From NCBI RefSeq assembly GCF_001665685.1, contig NZ_LZTB01000080.1, positions 22,421 through 86,420 on the forward strand: a stretch of 64,000 bases of DNA, in the 5' to 3' direction. The translations under genes were made by a program, and so were the position numbers. Positions 40,762 to 49,433 of this stretch are shown here, one piece after another (position 1 is the stretch's first letter; every line of letters starts with the position of its first letter). This DNA comes from Mycobacterium sp. 852013-50091_SCH5140682. Lineage in GTDB: Bacteria > Actinomycetota > Actinomycetes > Mycobacteriales > Mycobacteriaceae. Under the pieces are notes generated by a model. It saw only the letters and a program-made list of their open reading frames with translations, did no database searches and had not been told where the DNA came from.

Positions 40762-41418
40762 TCACGCCGGGCGCTGCACGCCCGCCGTCACCTCGAGAAA
40801 CTCGGCGTACGTGGAATGCACAGCCGCGATCACGTCGTCGACCGTCACGGTGTCCCAATCGACTGTCGCACCGAGCCGTGCCAGCCCGGACATGATGATC
40901 GACGTCCACACGGCCGCGGTCAGCATCAACCGCTGGTCGTCGCGCGGCACACCCATGCGCTTGGCCAGCTCCGCGTTGACCGCGTCGAACCGGAACTGGG
41001 ATGCGGCGTGCATCAGCGCGGCCGACGACGTGAGGATGCGCGCCGAGGCGAGCAACCGGTCGGCCGTCAGCCGGTTCGGCGGCGCGGACTTGGTGTCCGC
41101 GAACGCCTTCACGTGCGCCCGGTACAGCGCCTCGATGTCGCTGATGCCGTCCGGTTGCCGGGCCAGTTCGATCGCGATCATCTCGACCACCTCGTCGATG
41201 AACGCCAGCATCACGGCGTCCTTGGTCGAGAAGTACCGACTGAACGTCCGGGGCGACACCTCGGCCGCGGCAGCGATCTGGTCGACGGTGGTCGCCTCGA
41301 ACCCCTGCCGGTTACACAACTCGATTGCTGCGTCGATCAATGTCGCCCGGGTGCGCTGTTTCTTACGTTCACGTAAACCGACATAGGCCGTCCCGCCCAG
41401 TTCCGCCACGTCCGGCAT
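40762..41418 (-). CDS. TetR-family regulator
   Basis: A 218-residue TetR regulator: RATLIDAAIELCNRQGFEATTVDQIAAAAEVSPRTFSRYFSTKDAVM gives the HTH at about residues 25-70. The ligand domain is alpha-helical and of usual size. ATG 41418 starts MPDVAELG; an in-frame GTG/TTG extension to 41448 lacks support. It lies between the MFS gene and gltA2 on the same strand and may control either. Confidence 0.9.
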   Translation of the reverse strand: MPDVAELGGTAYVGLRERKKQRTRATLIDAAIELCNRQGFEATTVDQIAAAAEVSPRTFSRYFSTKDAVMLAFIDEVVEMIAIELARQPDGISDIEALYRAHVKAFADTKSAPPNRLTADRLLASARILTSSAALMHAASQFRFDAVNAELAKRMGVPRDDQRLMLTAAVWTSIIMSGLARLGATVDWDTVTVDDVIAAVHSTYAEFLEVTAGVQRPA

Positions 41419-41473
41419 GCTATCGCCCCGAAGTCGATGATTTCGCAAATAAATGACAACCGCTGCCGACTGT

Positions 41474-42778
41474 TCACACCTTGTCGGGATCTCGCAGGTC
41501 GTCGGGCGCCCACACGGGTGCCACCCGGTACCGCACGAACGCGGGCACCGCTAATGCAGCGACGACGACGCCGACGACGACGAGTGCTCCGCCGCCTGCC
41601 GCGGCCACCGTGGTGCCGACCATCGCCGCGACCCCACCGTGCGCCGCGTCGGCGAGCCGCGGGCCGCCCGCGACCACGACTGTGAAGACGCCCTGCAACC
41701 GTCCCCGCACATCGTCGGACGCGGCCTGTTGCAGGATCGTCGACCGGAACGCCGCCGATACCATGTCGGCAGCCCCGCCAATCGCCAAGAACGCCAACGC
41801 AATCCACAACAGCATCCCGGCGTGGCCGTGGGCCATCCCACCGGCGACGCCGAAACCGACCATCGCCAGGCCCCAGACCACGATCGACCACACGACGGCC
41901 AGGCCCTGCCTGCGGATCCGCGGCAGCCAGCCCGAGAACACGCCGCCGAGCACCGCGCCTGCGGACATCGCGGCGGCCAGCAGCGCCATGACCGTGCCGC
42001 CCTCCACCGGCCCGCCGAAGCTCTCGTGTGCCATCTGCGGGAACAGCGCCCGCGGCATGCCGAAGATCATGGCGATGAGGTCGACGACGAACGACATCAG
42101 CACGACCCGGTTGCCCGCCAGGTACCGCAAGCCGTCCAGCACGGCAGCGAATCCCCAGCGCGCCGAACCCTGCTCGGTATTTGTGGCAGGAATCGGTGCG
42201 AGCCGGAACGTGGCCCAGATCGGCGCCAGGCACGTCAGCGCGTCGATGAGGTAGAGCGTGGACAGGTCCACCCAACTCAGCAGCAGCCCGGCCAGCAGCG
42301 GGCCGACGATGGCACCGAACTGGAAGACCGTCATGTTCAGCGAGTTCGCGGCGGGCAGTTGTTCGCCGGGCAGCATCCGCGGGATCGCCGCCGAGCGGGT
42401 CGGGCTGTTGATCGCGAAGAACGCCTGCTGCACCGACAGCAGGCCCAGCACCACCCACACGTTGTCCATGGCCAGCGCGGCCTGCACCCACAGCAGCACC
42501 GACGCGACGGCCAGTCCGACCGAAGCGATGATGAGCAGCAGCCTGCGGTCCATCGCGTCAGCCCACGCGCCGCCCCACAGCCCGAACACCACCAGGGGCA
42601 CCAGGGCGAACAACCCGGCCAGCCCGACGTAGGCCGAGTTCTGGGTGAGCACGTACAGCTGCACCGGCACCGCGAAGATCGTCAGATTGGCGCCGATGAC
42701 GGTCGGTATGCCTGCCACCCACAAGCGCCGGAAGTCGGGGTTGCGCAGAGGGGTGGTGTCGGCGAAGAACTTTCTCAC
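41474..42778 (-). CDS. MFS transporter (EntS/Tap-like)
   Basis: A 434-residue 12-TM major-facilitator protein. GLWGGAWADAMDRRLLLIIASVGL is the loop 2-3 motif, and FFAINSPTRSAAIPRMLP with QLPAANSLNMTVFQFGAIVGPLLAGLLL is typical of the EntS/Tap exporter group. GTG 42778 overlaps the pdxH stop by one base (TAGTG), so it is co-transcribed with pdxH. Siderophore or drug export is the family role; the substrate is unknown. Confidence 0.9.
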   Translation of the reverse strand: MRKFFADTTPLRNPDFRRLWVAGIPTVIGANLTIFAVPVQLYVLTQNSAYVGLAGLFALVPLVVFGLWGGAWADAMDRRLLLIIASVGLAVASVLLWVQAALAMDNVWVVLGLLSVQQAFFAINSPTRSAAIPRMLPGEQLPAANSLNMTVFQFGAIVGPLLAGLLLSWVDLSTLYLIDALTCLAPIWATFRLAPIPATNTEQGSARWGFAAVLDGLRYLAGNRVVLMSFVVDLIAMIFGMPRALFPQMAHESFGGPVEGGTVMALLAAAMSAGAVLGGVFSGWLPRIRRQGLAVVWSIVVWGLAMVGFGVAGGMAHGHAGMLLWIALAFLAIGGAADMVSAAFRSTILQQAASDDVRGRLQGVFTVVVAGGPRLADAAHGGVAAMVGTTVAAAGGGALVVVGVVVAALAVPAFVRYRVAPVWAPDDLRDPDKV

Positions 42779-43446
42779 TACGGCTGGAGGCGTTGCGCGC
42801 GGCCGTCCTGGACGCGAATCCGGTTGTGCACCCGGTTCTCCCGGCCCTGCCAGAACTCGACCACCTCCGGGCTGATCAGGTAACCGCCCCAATTCGGCGG
42901 GACCGGGACCCGGTCGAGTTCGGCGAACCGCTCGGTCACCTCGGCCAGTTGGTCCATGAGCTCGGCGCGCGATCCGATGGGAAAGGACTGATGCGACGCC
43001 CAGGCGCCGAGCTGCGATCCGCGGGGCCGCTTGGACCAGTACTCGGCGGTCGCGTCGGCCGACACCTTGCTCACCGGACCGCGGACATGCACCTGCCTAC
43101 CCAGGCCGAACCACGGGAAGGTGGCCGACGCATACGGGTTGGCGGCCAGCTGCTCGCCTTTGGCGGAGTCGTAATTGGTGAAGAAGGTGATGCCGGATTC
43201 GTCCACGCCCTTGCACAACACCGTGCGGGTCACGGGCCTTCCCTGCGCGTCGACCGTGCCGACCACCATGGCGTTCGGCTCGGCCAGCCCGGCCCGCTGG
43301 GCATCGCCGAGCCAGGTACGCAGAAGCGTCAGCCAGCCTGTCGCGGGATCGTCGCCGAGCCAATCGGCGTCGAGGTCGCCGCAGCCGTCCTTCTCCACAT
43401 ACTCGACCCGCATCGCCGCCAGATCATGATTGTCCGGAGTTGCCAC
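42778..43446 (-). CDS. pdxH: Pyridoxamine 5'-phosphate oxidase PdxH
   Basis: A 222-residue FMN enzyme that oxidises PNP or PMP to pyridoxal 5'-phosphate. GRPVTRTVLCKGVDESGITFFTNYDSAKGEQL (FMN binding), YWSKRPRGSQLGAWASHQS and the C-terminal VEFWQGRENRVHNRI with the RLQP end match the family and M. tuberculosis PdxH. GTG 43446 gives VATPDNHD; ATG 43413 is the alternative. Only 40 bases separate it from the divergent citA start. Confidence 0.94.
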   Translation of the reverse strand: MATPDNHDLAAMRVEYVEKDGCGDLDADWLGDDPATGWLTLLRTWLGDAQRAGLAEPNAMVVGTVDAQGRPVTRTVLCKGVDESGITFFTNYDSAKGEQLAANPYASATFPWFGLGRQVHVRGPVSKVSADATAEYWSKRPRGSQLGAWASHQSFPIGSRAELMDQLAEVTERFAELDRVPVPPNWGGYLISPEVVEFWQGRENRVHNRIRVQDGRAQRLQP

Positions 43447-43486
43447 CGCGCCCACGCTACGCCCGCCCGGGTGCGAGAATCGGGCC

Positions 43487-44620
43487 ATGGCAGCCGTACC
43501 GGAAGAGTTCGTCGCCGGCCTCGAAGGCGTTGTCGCCTTCACCACCGAGATCGCCGAACCGGACAAGGACGGTGGCGCGCTGCGCTACCGCGGCGTGGAC
43601 ATCGAAGAGCTCGTCAACCGACACGTCACCTTCGGCGACGTGTGGGGACTGCTGGTCGACGGCCGCTTCGGCGCCGGCCTGCCGCCCGCAGAACCGTTCC
43701 CGCTGCCCATCCACAGCGGCGACGTGCGGGTCGACGTCCAGGCCGGGCTGGCGATGCTGGCCCCGATCTGGGGCTACGCACCGCTGCTCGACATCGACGA
43801 TCAGACTGCGCGCGATCAGCTGGCCCGCGCATCGGCGATGGCGCTTTCCTATGTCGCGCAATCCGCCCGGGGCATCTACCAACCCGCGGTCCCCCAACGC
43901 CAGATCGATGAATGTGCCACTGTCACAGCACGTTTCATGACCCGCTGGCAGGGCGAGCCGGATCCCCGGCACGTCGAGGCCATCGACGCCTACTGGGTGA
44001 CCGCGGCCGAGCACGGGATGAACGCCTCGACGTTCACCGCCCGGGTCATCGCGTCAACCGGAGCCGACGTGGCCGCGGCGCTCTCCGGCGCGGTCGGCGC
44101 GATGAGCGGCCCGCTGCACGGTGGCGCACCGGCGCGGGTGCTGCCGATGATCGAGGAGGTCGAGCGCACCGGCGACGCCCGCGCGGTGGTCAAATCGATC
44201 CTGGACAGCGGCGGCAAGCTGATGGGCTTCGGCCACCGGGTGTACCGCGCCGAGGACCCCCGGGCCCGGGTGCTGCGGGCCACCGCCAAACGCCTGGAGG
44301 CACCGCGCTTCGAGGTGGCCGCCGCGCTGGAACAGGCCGCGCTGGCCGAGTTGCGCGAACGCAGGCCCGATCGGGCCATCGAGACCAATGTCGAGTTCTG
44401 GGCCGCGGTCATCCTGGACTTCGCCCGGGTACCGGCGAAGATGATGCCCGCGATGTTCACCTGCGGTCGTACCGCCGGCTGGTGTGCGCACATCCTCGAA
44501 CAGAAACGCCTCGGCAAGCTGGTGCGGCCCGCGGCCATCTACGTCGGCCCCGATCCGCGCAGCGTGCAGGACGTCCCCGGCTGGGACGAGCTGGCCGTGG
44601 CGCGAGCGGCCTCGGTGTGA
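43487..44620 (+). CDS. citA: Citrate synthase 2 (CitA)
   Basis: A 377-residue second citrate synthase, shorter at the N-terminus than GltA2. Active-site parts are GAMSGPLHGGAPARVL, GGKLMGFGHRVYRAEDPRARVL and ETNVEFWAAVILD, with the terminal ARAASV. It corresponds to M. tuberculosis CitA (Rv0889c). The paralogue may act as citrate or 2-methylcitrate synthase; motifs do not decide. GTGA overlap couples it to the next gene. Confidence 0.94.
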   Translation: MAAVPEEFVAGLEGVVAFTTEIAEPDKDGGALRYRGVDIEELVNRHVTFGDVWGLLVDGRFGAGLPPAEPFPLPIHSGDVRVDVQAGLAMLAPIWGYAPLLDIDDQTARDQLARASAMALSYVAQSARGIYQPAVPQRQIDECATVTARFMTRWQGEPDPRHVEAIDAYWVTAAEHGMNASTFTARVIASTGADVAAALSGAVGAMSGPLHGGAPARVLPMIEEVERTGDARAVVKSILDSGGKLMGFGHRVYRAEDPRARVLRATAKRLEAPRFEVAAALEQAALAELRERRPDRAIETNVEFWAAVILDFARVPAKMMPAMFTCGRTAGWCAHILEQKRLGKLVRPAAIYVGPDPRSVQDVPGWDELAVARAASV

Positions 44621-45225
44621 CGGCCGACGTATTCGCCTCGGCGGCACAGGCTTTCACGCGGCTGGTGCAGTCGCTCCCGGCCGCGGCATGGGACGGGCCC
44701 GGCCTGGGCGAGTGGGACATGCGCGCCCTGATCGGCCACACCTCACGGTCGTTCGTCACGGTCAGCACGTATCTGCGCACCCCCGCCACCGACGAGGACG
44801 TGTCCAGTGCGGTCGAGTACTACGTGAAGATCCGCGACTACATGTCCAGCAGCGGCGCCGCGGCCATTATGGAGCGCGGCAGGCAGGCGGGCCGGGATCT
44901 GGGTGACGACCCCGTCGCCGCCATCGAGCAGCTGTCGGCTCGGACCCTCGCCGACGTCGCCGACGCGGGCGACCCCTTGATCACGGTGATCGGCGGTCTG
45001 GGCATCCGGTTGAGCGCCTACCTGCAGACCCGCATCTTCGAGCTGACCGTGCACAGCCTCGACATCGCCGCGGCAGCCGGCGTGACGGCAGACCTGCCGT
45101 CCGAGGCGCTGGAGGCGGCAGCGGTGTTGGCCACCCGCATCTCGGTCGCGCTGGGCGAAGGCGACACCGTGCTGCGAGCGTTGACCGGCCGGACCCCGTT
45201 GCCGCAGCCCTTCTCCGTCACGTGA
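44617..45225 (+). CDS. Maleylpyruvate isomerase-type (DinB-like, mycothiol-dependent) protein
   Basis: A 202-residue helical protein of the TIGR03083/MDMPI N-terminal group: FTRLVQSLPAAAWDGPGLGEWDMRALIGHTSRSF carries the WxxR/xxHT metal-binding start of the DinB-like four-helix bundle, and FELTVHSLDIAAAAG supplies the later histidine. Such proteins are thought to use mycothiol with a divalent metal. GTG 44617 overlaps the citA stop. The substrate is unknown. Confidence 0.82.
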   Translation: MTADVFASAAQAFTRLVQSLPAAAWDGPGLGEWDMRALIGHTSRSFVTVSTYLRTPATDEDVSSAVEYYVKIRDYMSSSGAAAIMERGRQAGRDLGDDPVAAIEQLSARTLADVADAGDPLITVIGGLGIRLSAYLQTRIFELTVHSLDIAAAAGVTADLPSEALEAAAVLATRISVALGEGDTVLRALTGRTPLPQPFSVT

Positions 45226-45326
45226 ATGTCAGACTCCCGTGCTTGCATGGGGAGAGCCGCGATGAGATCCGTCCGCCCGGCGGGTCTGCATTGGGGTCCG
45301 CCCACAATGAGACAGGAGTCCACACT

Positions 45327-45779
45327 ATGGCCATCGAAGTAACCCCCGCAGTGTTGCCGCATCTGGTCGTCGACGACGCCGCCGCCGCTATCGACTTCTA
45401 CGTCAAGGCATTCGGTGCCACCGAGCTGGGCCGCGTACCCGGTCCCGACGGCAAGCTCATCCACGCGGCACTCACCATCAACGGCTCCACCGTGATGCTC
45501 AACGACGATTTCCCCGAGTTCAACGGCGGCAAGTCGACGACGCCGAAGGCCCTCGGCGGCACACCCGTCACCATCCATCTGACCGTCACCGACGTCGAGT
45601 CCAAGTTCGCGCAGGCGGTCGAGGCAGGCGCCGAGGTCGTCATGCCGCTGGAGGACCAGTTCTGGGGTGACCGCTACGGCATGGTGCGTGATCCGTTCGG
45701 ACATCAGTGGTCGCTGGGTCAGCCGGTGCGTGAGGTGAGCCCCGAGGAGATCGCCGCGGCCATGCAGAACCAGCAGTAG
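45327..45779 (+). CDS. VOC-family protein (glyoxalase/PhnB-like, Rv0887c-like)
   Basis: A 150-residue vicinal-oxygen-chelate protein: LPHLVVDDAAAAIDFYVKAFGATELGR, GKLIHAALTINGSTVMLNDDFPE, then the second half FAQAVEAGAEVVMPLEDQFWGDRYGMVRDPFGHQWSL. The two beta-alpha-beta-beta-beta halves are complete. AGGAG precedes ATG 45327. It is similar to M. tuberculosis Rv0887c. The function is unassigned. Confidence 0.88.
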   Translation: MAIEVTPAVLPHLVVDDAAAAIDFYVKAFGATELGRVPGPDGKLIHAALTINGSTVMLNDDFPEFNGGKSTTPKALGGTPVTIHLTVTDVESKFAQAVEAGAEVVMPLEDQFWGDRYGMVRDPFGHQWSLGQPVREVSPEEIAAAMQNQQ

Positions 45780-45856
45780 GACACTCCGGCCTCACCAGTA
45801 TCGGCCGTCCCAGCAGGCCCGGTTAGTCTCGACGCGAGAACCGGGGGGGAGGGTCG

Positions 45857-46480
45857 ATGCTGGACTGGCTGGCGCAGTTGGTGCAGCCGCTCAATGCCAC
45901 GCTGTTTGTATTGGGCGGTGACGCCGTGAGTTGGGCCGAGCTGCTGGGCTTCGTCACCGGAGGGGCGTGTGTGGCGCTGACCGTGCGCCGCCACATCGCC
46001 AATTTCCCGGTCGGCATCGCCAATTGCGTGTTCTTCCTGGTGCTGTTCGCCTCGGCTCGGCTCTGGGCCGACGCCGGGCTGCAGGTGCTCTACATCGCCC
46101 TGGGATTCGCCGGGTGGTGGCAGTGGCTGTACGGCAACGCGGGCCGAACCCCATTGATGGTCACCCGGGCCCGCCCGGACCAAATTGGTTGGTGCATCGG
46201 CGTTGTCGTGGCCGCAACGGCGGCGCTGACGGTCATCCTGCGGGCGGCGCACGATTCTGCCCCGTTTCTCGACGCGCTGACCACTTCCCTGTCGTTGGTG
46301 GCGCAGTGGCTGCTGAACGGCAAGTATCTGCAGACCTGGTACTTCTGGATCGCCGCGGACTGTATCTACGTGCCGCTCTACCTGAGCCGCGATCTCAACC
46401 TGACCGCGGCGATCTACGTGGTGTTCCTGGCACTGTGCCTGTCCGGGTTGCAGTCCTGGCGCAAGGTGCGGGTGGCGTGA
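45857..46480 (+). CDS. pnuC: Nicotinamide riboside transporter PnuC
   Basis: A 207-residue, seven-helix PnuC transporter: NFPVGIANCVFFLVLFASARLWADAGLQVLYI, GFAGWWQWLYG (WxxW substrate motif) and QWLLNGKYLQTWYFWIAADCIYVPLYL. It facilitates nicotinamide riboside uptake, with phosphorylation by the next gene's kinase domain trapping the substrate. ATG 45857 follows a long G-rich GGAGGG. GTGA overlap couples it to the NadR-like gene. Confidence 0.93.
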   Translation: MLDWLAQLVQPLNATLFVLGGDAVSWAELLGFVTGGACVALTVRRHIANFPVGIANCVFFLVLFASARLWADAGLQVLYIALGFAGWWQWLYGNAGRTPLMVTRARPDQIGWCIGVVVAATAALTVILRAAHDSAPFLDALTTSLSLVAQWLLNGKYLQTWYFWIAADCIYVPLYLSRDLNLTAAIYVVFLALCLSGLQSWRKVRVA

Positions 46481-47565
46481 GCGAGTTCGGTCACGGCCTG
46501 TTCATCGGCAAGTTCTATCCGCCGCATCGCGGCCACCACGCCGTGATCGAGGCCGCCTCCGCCCGCTGCGACCGGGTGAGTGTGCTGGTGATGGCCGCGG
46601 CGCCGGAGACCGTGCCGCTGGCCGACCGGGTGGCCTGGCTCCGTGACACCCACAGCACGCAGGGCAACGTCACCGTTGCCGGGATCCCGTGCGACGCACC
46701 GCTTGACGTCACCGATCAACGCGTGTGGGCCGCGCAGGTGGCGGCCATGCGGGCCGGATTGCGGGCCGCGGGCTGCCCACCCGAGGTCGACGCGGTGTTC
46801 TGCGGCGACGACTACGGCGACGAGCTGGCGCGCTGGTTCGACGCCGCGTGCGTGCGGATCACCCGCAGCCCGGTCAGCGCCTCGGCCGTCCGCCGCGACC
46901 TCGCTGGACGGTGGCTCGAGCTGGCCCCGGCCACCCGTGCGGGGCTCACCACGCGCGTCGTCGTGCTCGGCGCCGAGTCGACCGGCACGACGACCGTCGC
47001 CACCCGGCTGCAGCAGCACTACTCCGCGCGCGGCGGCGTCTGGGCCACGACCCGCGCCGTCGAGGAATACGGCCGGGAACACACCGAGGTGGTGTGGCAG
47101 CGGCAACCCGACCGAGCGATCACCGAATTAGCCTGGGGCCACGCCGATTTCGATGCCATCGGAATCGAACAGAACCGACGGGAGGAGGCCGCGGCCCGCA
47201 CCGGTTCCCCGATCCTGCTGTGCGACACCGACGCGTTCGCCACCTCGGTGTGGGAGCGTCGTTACCTTGGAACGGGCGCGCGCACCGATCAGGCGTGGAC
47301 GCGGGTACCGCGGCGCGCGGTCTATCTGCTCACCGACCACACGGACGTGCCGTGGCACGACGACGGGATGCGCGAGGGCGACCTGGACATCCGGGCAGCC
47401 ATGACCGGCTGGTTCGCCGATGCGCTCACGGCCGCCGGACACTCATGGGTGCTCTTGACGGGATCGTTGTCCGAGCGGGTCGAGCTCGCCGTGCGCACCG
47501 TCGACCCGTTGCTGAACCTCGCGATGAGCTTCGGCGAACCACTGCACGGCCCGGGCTTCGAGTGA
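46477..47565 (+). CDS. nadR: NadR-like NMN adenylyltransferase/ribosylnicotinamide kinase
   Basis: A 362-residue two-domain protein. The N-terminal nucleotidyltransferase has GKFYPPHRGHHAVI (H-x-G-H) and SPVSASAVRRDL (ISxTxxR-like). The C-terminal P-loop kinase begins VVVLGAESTGTTTVATRL at about residue 168, where the expected Walker A lysine is threonine. The N-terminal DNA-binding domain of enteric NadR is absent. With PnuC it would turn imported nicotinamide riboside into NMN and NAD. The missing lysine makes kinase activity uncertain. Confidence 0.88.
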   Translation: MSEFGHGLFIGKFYPPHRGHHAVIEAASARCDRVSVLVMAAAPETVPLADRVAWLRDTHSTQGNVTVAGIPCDAPLDVTDQRVWAAQVAAMRAGLRAAGCPPEVDAVFCGDDYGDELARWFDAACVRITRSPVSASAVRRDLAGRWLELAPATRAGLTTRVVVLGAESTGTTTVATRLQQHYSARGGVWATTRAVEEYGREHTEVVWQRQPDRAITELAWGHADFDAIGIEQNRREEAAARTGSPILLCDTDAFATSVWERRYLGTGARTDQAWTRVPRRAVYLLTDHTDVPWHDDGMREGDLDIRAAMTGWFADALTAAGHSWVLLTGSLSERVELAVRTVDPLLNLAMSFGEPLHGPGFE

Positions 47566-47569
47566 CGCG

Positions 47570-47680
47570 ATGCGGGCACTGGTCACAGGCGTCACAGCCG
47601 TACCGGGCCTGCAGGCGTTGGTGGACTTCGAAATGCGCCACCGCCCGCAGTATCACAAAATGTGGTACCGCCGGCGGTAG
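47570..47680 (+). CDS. Possible small protein (36 aa)
   Basis: ATG 47570, five bases after the nadR stop, opens a 36-codon ORF with a basic, aromatic C-terminal part (LQALVDFEMRHRPQYHKMWY, then RRR). No family is recognised and no strong ribosome binding site is seen beyond coupling to nadR. It could be a real small membrane-proximal peptide or chance. Confidence 0.3.
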   Translation: MRALVTGVTAVPGLQALVDFEMRHRPQYHKMWYRRR

Positions 47681-47750
47681 CTCGATTCCAGGTCGGGTGC
47701 CGCTCGGCTCACCGGTGCCAAAGTGGCGGGTGTGACAGCTCCGTCGGAGT

Positions 47751-49415
47751 TCAGTGCGCCTGCAGGCTCGCTACAAGACGTTGGCGCACAGTCGGTTTCG
47801 GTGCCGTCGCGGCTGCGGCGAGCATGGCCTCGACGGTGGTGAACTTGTCGCGGGGACGCTCGTCGCCGCCACGCGCGATCTCCGCCGCGTCGATGGCGTG
47901 CCACCCCGCGGCGTCCACCACGTCGGGCTGGCGGCGGTGCACCAGCTTCTCAAGCTCCCCCGGCTTGCGCACCGGAGCCGCCAGGACCCCGTCGTTGTAA
48001 TCGGCGACGAGGTTGTGCACCGTCTCCGACGCACATGACTTGTTGGTGCCGATGAAACCGGTGGGCCCGCGCTTGATCCAGCCCGCCACATACGCACCTG
48101 AGGCGCCACGCACGCGGCCACCGTCGTTCGGCACGACAGCAGCGTCGTCGTCGAACGGCAACGCGTCAATGGCCTTGCCGCGGTAGCCGATCGAGGTGAG
48201 CACGAGCCCGGCCTCGATGGTGCACGTCTGGTCTGTGCCGGTGACGCCGAACTCGATACCGCTCGTGCGGGCGTCACCCAGCACCCGCTGCGGCGTCAGC
48301 TGGTAGGCCAACCGGATCCGCGGCGTGGCGATCGGGGCCGAGGCATCGCCCAGCTTGGCGAGGATCTCCAGCTTGCCGCGGGTCAGCGGATCCTTCTCGG
48401 ACGCGAGATCGGCGACCACGCGCGCATGGTCGGCCGCGTCCAGCACGACCTCGCACGTCGAGGTCAGCCCGATCAGCTCGGGCAGGGTGAATGCCGAGAA
48501 CGCCGGGCCGCGGCGGGCCACGATTACGACTTCCTGTACCCGCGAGCCCCGCAGAGCAGCCAGCGCGTGATCAGAAATGTCGGTGCCGGCCAACACATCC
48601 GGATCGGTCGTGAGGATCCGGGCGACGTCGAACGCGACGTTGCCGTTGCCGACGATCACGACCCGTTCGTGCGTGAGATCCACCGGCAGATCAGTGAACT
48701 CGGGATGCCCGTTGATCCAGGCCACCATCTCGGTGGCCGTTCCGGTACCCGGGCGGTCCATGCCCTCGATGTCCAGGCGCCGGTCGTTCGGCGCCCCGAC
48801 CGCGTACAGCACGGCGTGATGGTGTTCGAGCAGCTCGGCATGCGTCAGATGCTTGCCGACCTCGACGTTGAGGAAGAATCGGAAATTGCGCTGCCTGCCG
48901 ATGGTGTCGAACAGCTTGGTCACCCGCTTGGTGCTCTGATGGTCGGGCGCAACACCGGCCCGCACCAGCCCGTAGGGCGTCGGCAGCTTCTCGAAGACGT
49001 TGACCCGCACGCCTTTTTGCGTCAGCAGTTCATCGGCGGCATACATCGCAGCCGGCCCTGAACCCACGATGGCCACGGTCAAGGGTCCACCTGAGCGCCG
49101 GTCGATCTTCGGCGCCTCGAGGACCGGCGCCAATTTGGACGTCGGCGGCAGCTTGCCTTCCCGCTTGGGATAGAACGCGGCATTGAGTTCGATGAACGGC
49201 AGCTGGTTCTCGGTCAGCCGCGTGTCCGCCGCGATGGCGCCGACCGGGCACGCGCTCACGCACGCACCGCAGTCGACGCACGCATCGGGATCGATGTAGA
49301 GCATCTCGGCGGTCGCGAAGCCCGGCTCATCCGGCGACGGATGGATGCAGTTGACCGGGCACGCGTAAACACAGGATCCGTCGCTGCAACACGACTGGGT
49401 GATCACATGGGGCAC
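47751..49415 (-). CDS. fprB: Ferredoxin-NADP+ reductase FprB (adrenodoxin-reductase type with 7Fe ferredoxin domain)
   Basis: A 554-residue fusion. The N-terminal ferredoxin domain has CCSDGSCVYACPVNCIHP and DACVDCGACVSACPVGAI, suiting a 3Fe-4S plus 4Fe-4S ferredoxin. The rest is an adrenodoxin-reductase-like flavoprotein: VAIVGSGPAAMYAADEL (FAD), GLVRAGVAPDHQSTK, VVIVGNGNVAFDVARIL (NADP) and GWIKRGPTGFIGTNKSCA. It moves electrons between NADPH and ferredoxins. It starts with GTG 49415 and matches M. tuberculosis FprB (Rv0886). Confidence 0.94.
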   Translation of the reverse strand: MPHVITQSCCSDGSCVYACPVNCIHPSPDEPGFATAEMLYIDPDACVDCGACVSACPVGAIAADTRLTENQLPFIELNAAFYPKREGKLPPTSKLAPVLEAPKIDRRSGGPLTVAIVGSGPAAMYAADELLTQKGVRVNVFEKLPTPYGLVRAGVAPDHQSTKRVTKLFDTIGRQRNFRFFLNVEVGKHLTHAELLEHHHAVLYAVGAPNDRRLDIEGMDRPGTGTATEMVAWINGHPEFTDLPVDLTHERVVIVGNGNVAFDVARILTTDPDVLAGTDISDHALAALRGSRVQEVVIVARRGPAFSAFTLPELIGLTSTCEVVLDAADHARVVADLASEKDPLTRGKLEILAKLGDASAPIATPRIRLAYQLTPQRVLGDARTSGIEFGVTGTDQTCTIEAGLVLTSIGYRGKAIDALPFDDDAAVVPNDGGRVRGASGAYVAGWIKRGPTGFIGTNKSCASETVHNLVADYNDGVLAAPVRKPGELEKLVHRRQPDVVDAAGWHAIDAAEIARGGDERPRDKFTTVEAMLAAAATAPKPTVRQRLVASLQAH

Positions 49416-49433
49416 AGTGGAGGCTCTCGTCGG

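Noticed and set aside
39292..41376. Very long open frame (694 codons) antisense to gltA2 and the TetR gene
   Set aside because: It mirrors the codon structure of high-GC genes on the other strand, has no domain, and covers two well-supported genes.
45931..47565. 544-codon reading of the NadR-like gene
   Set aside because: The extra N-terminus overlaps pnuC in another frame; GTG 46477 overlaps the pnuC stop and begins the HxGH domain correctly.
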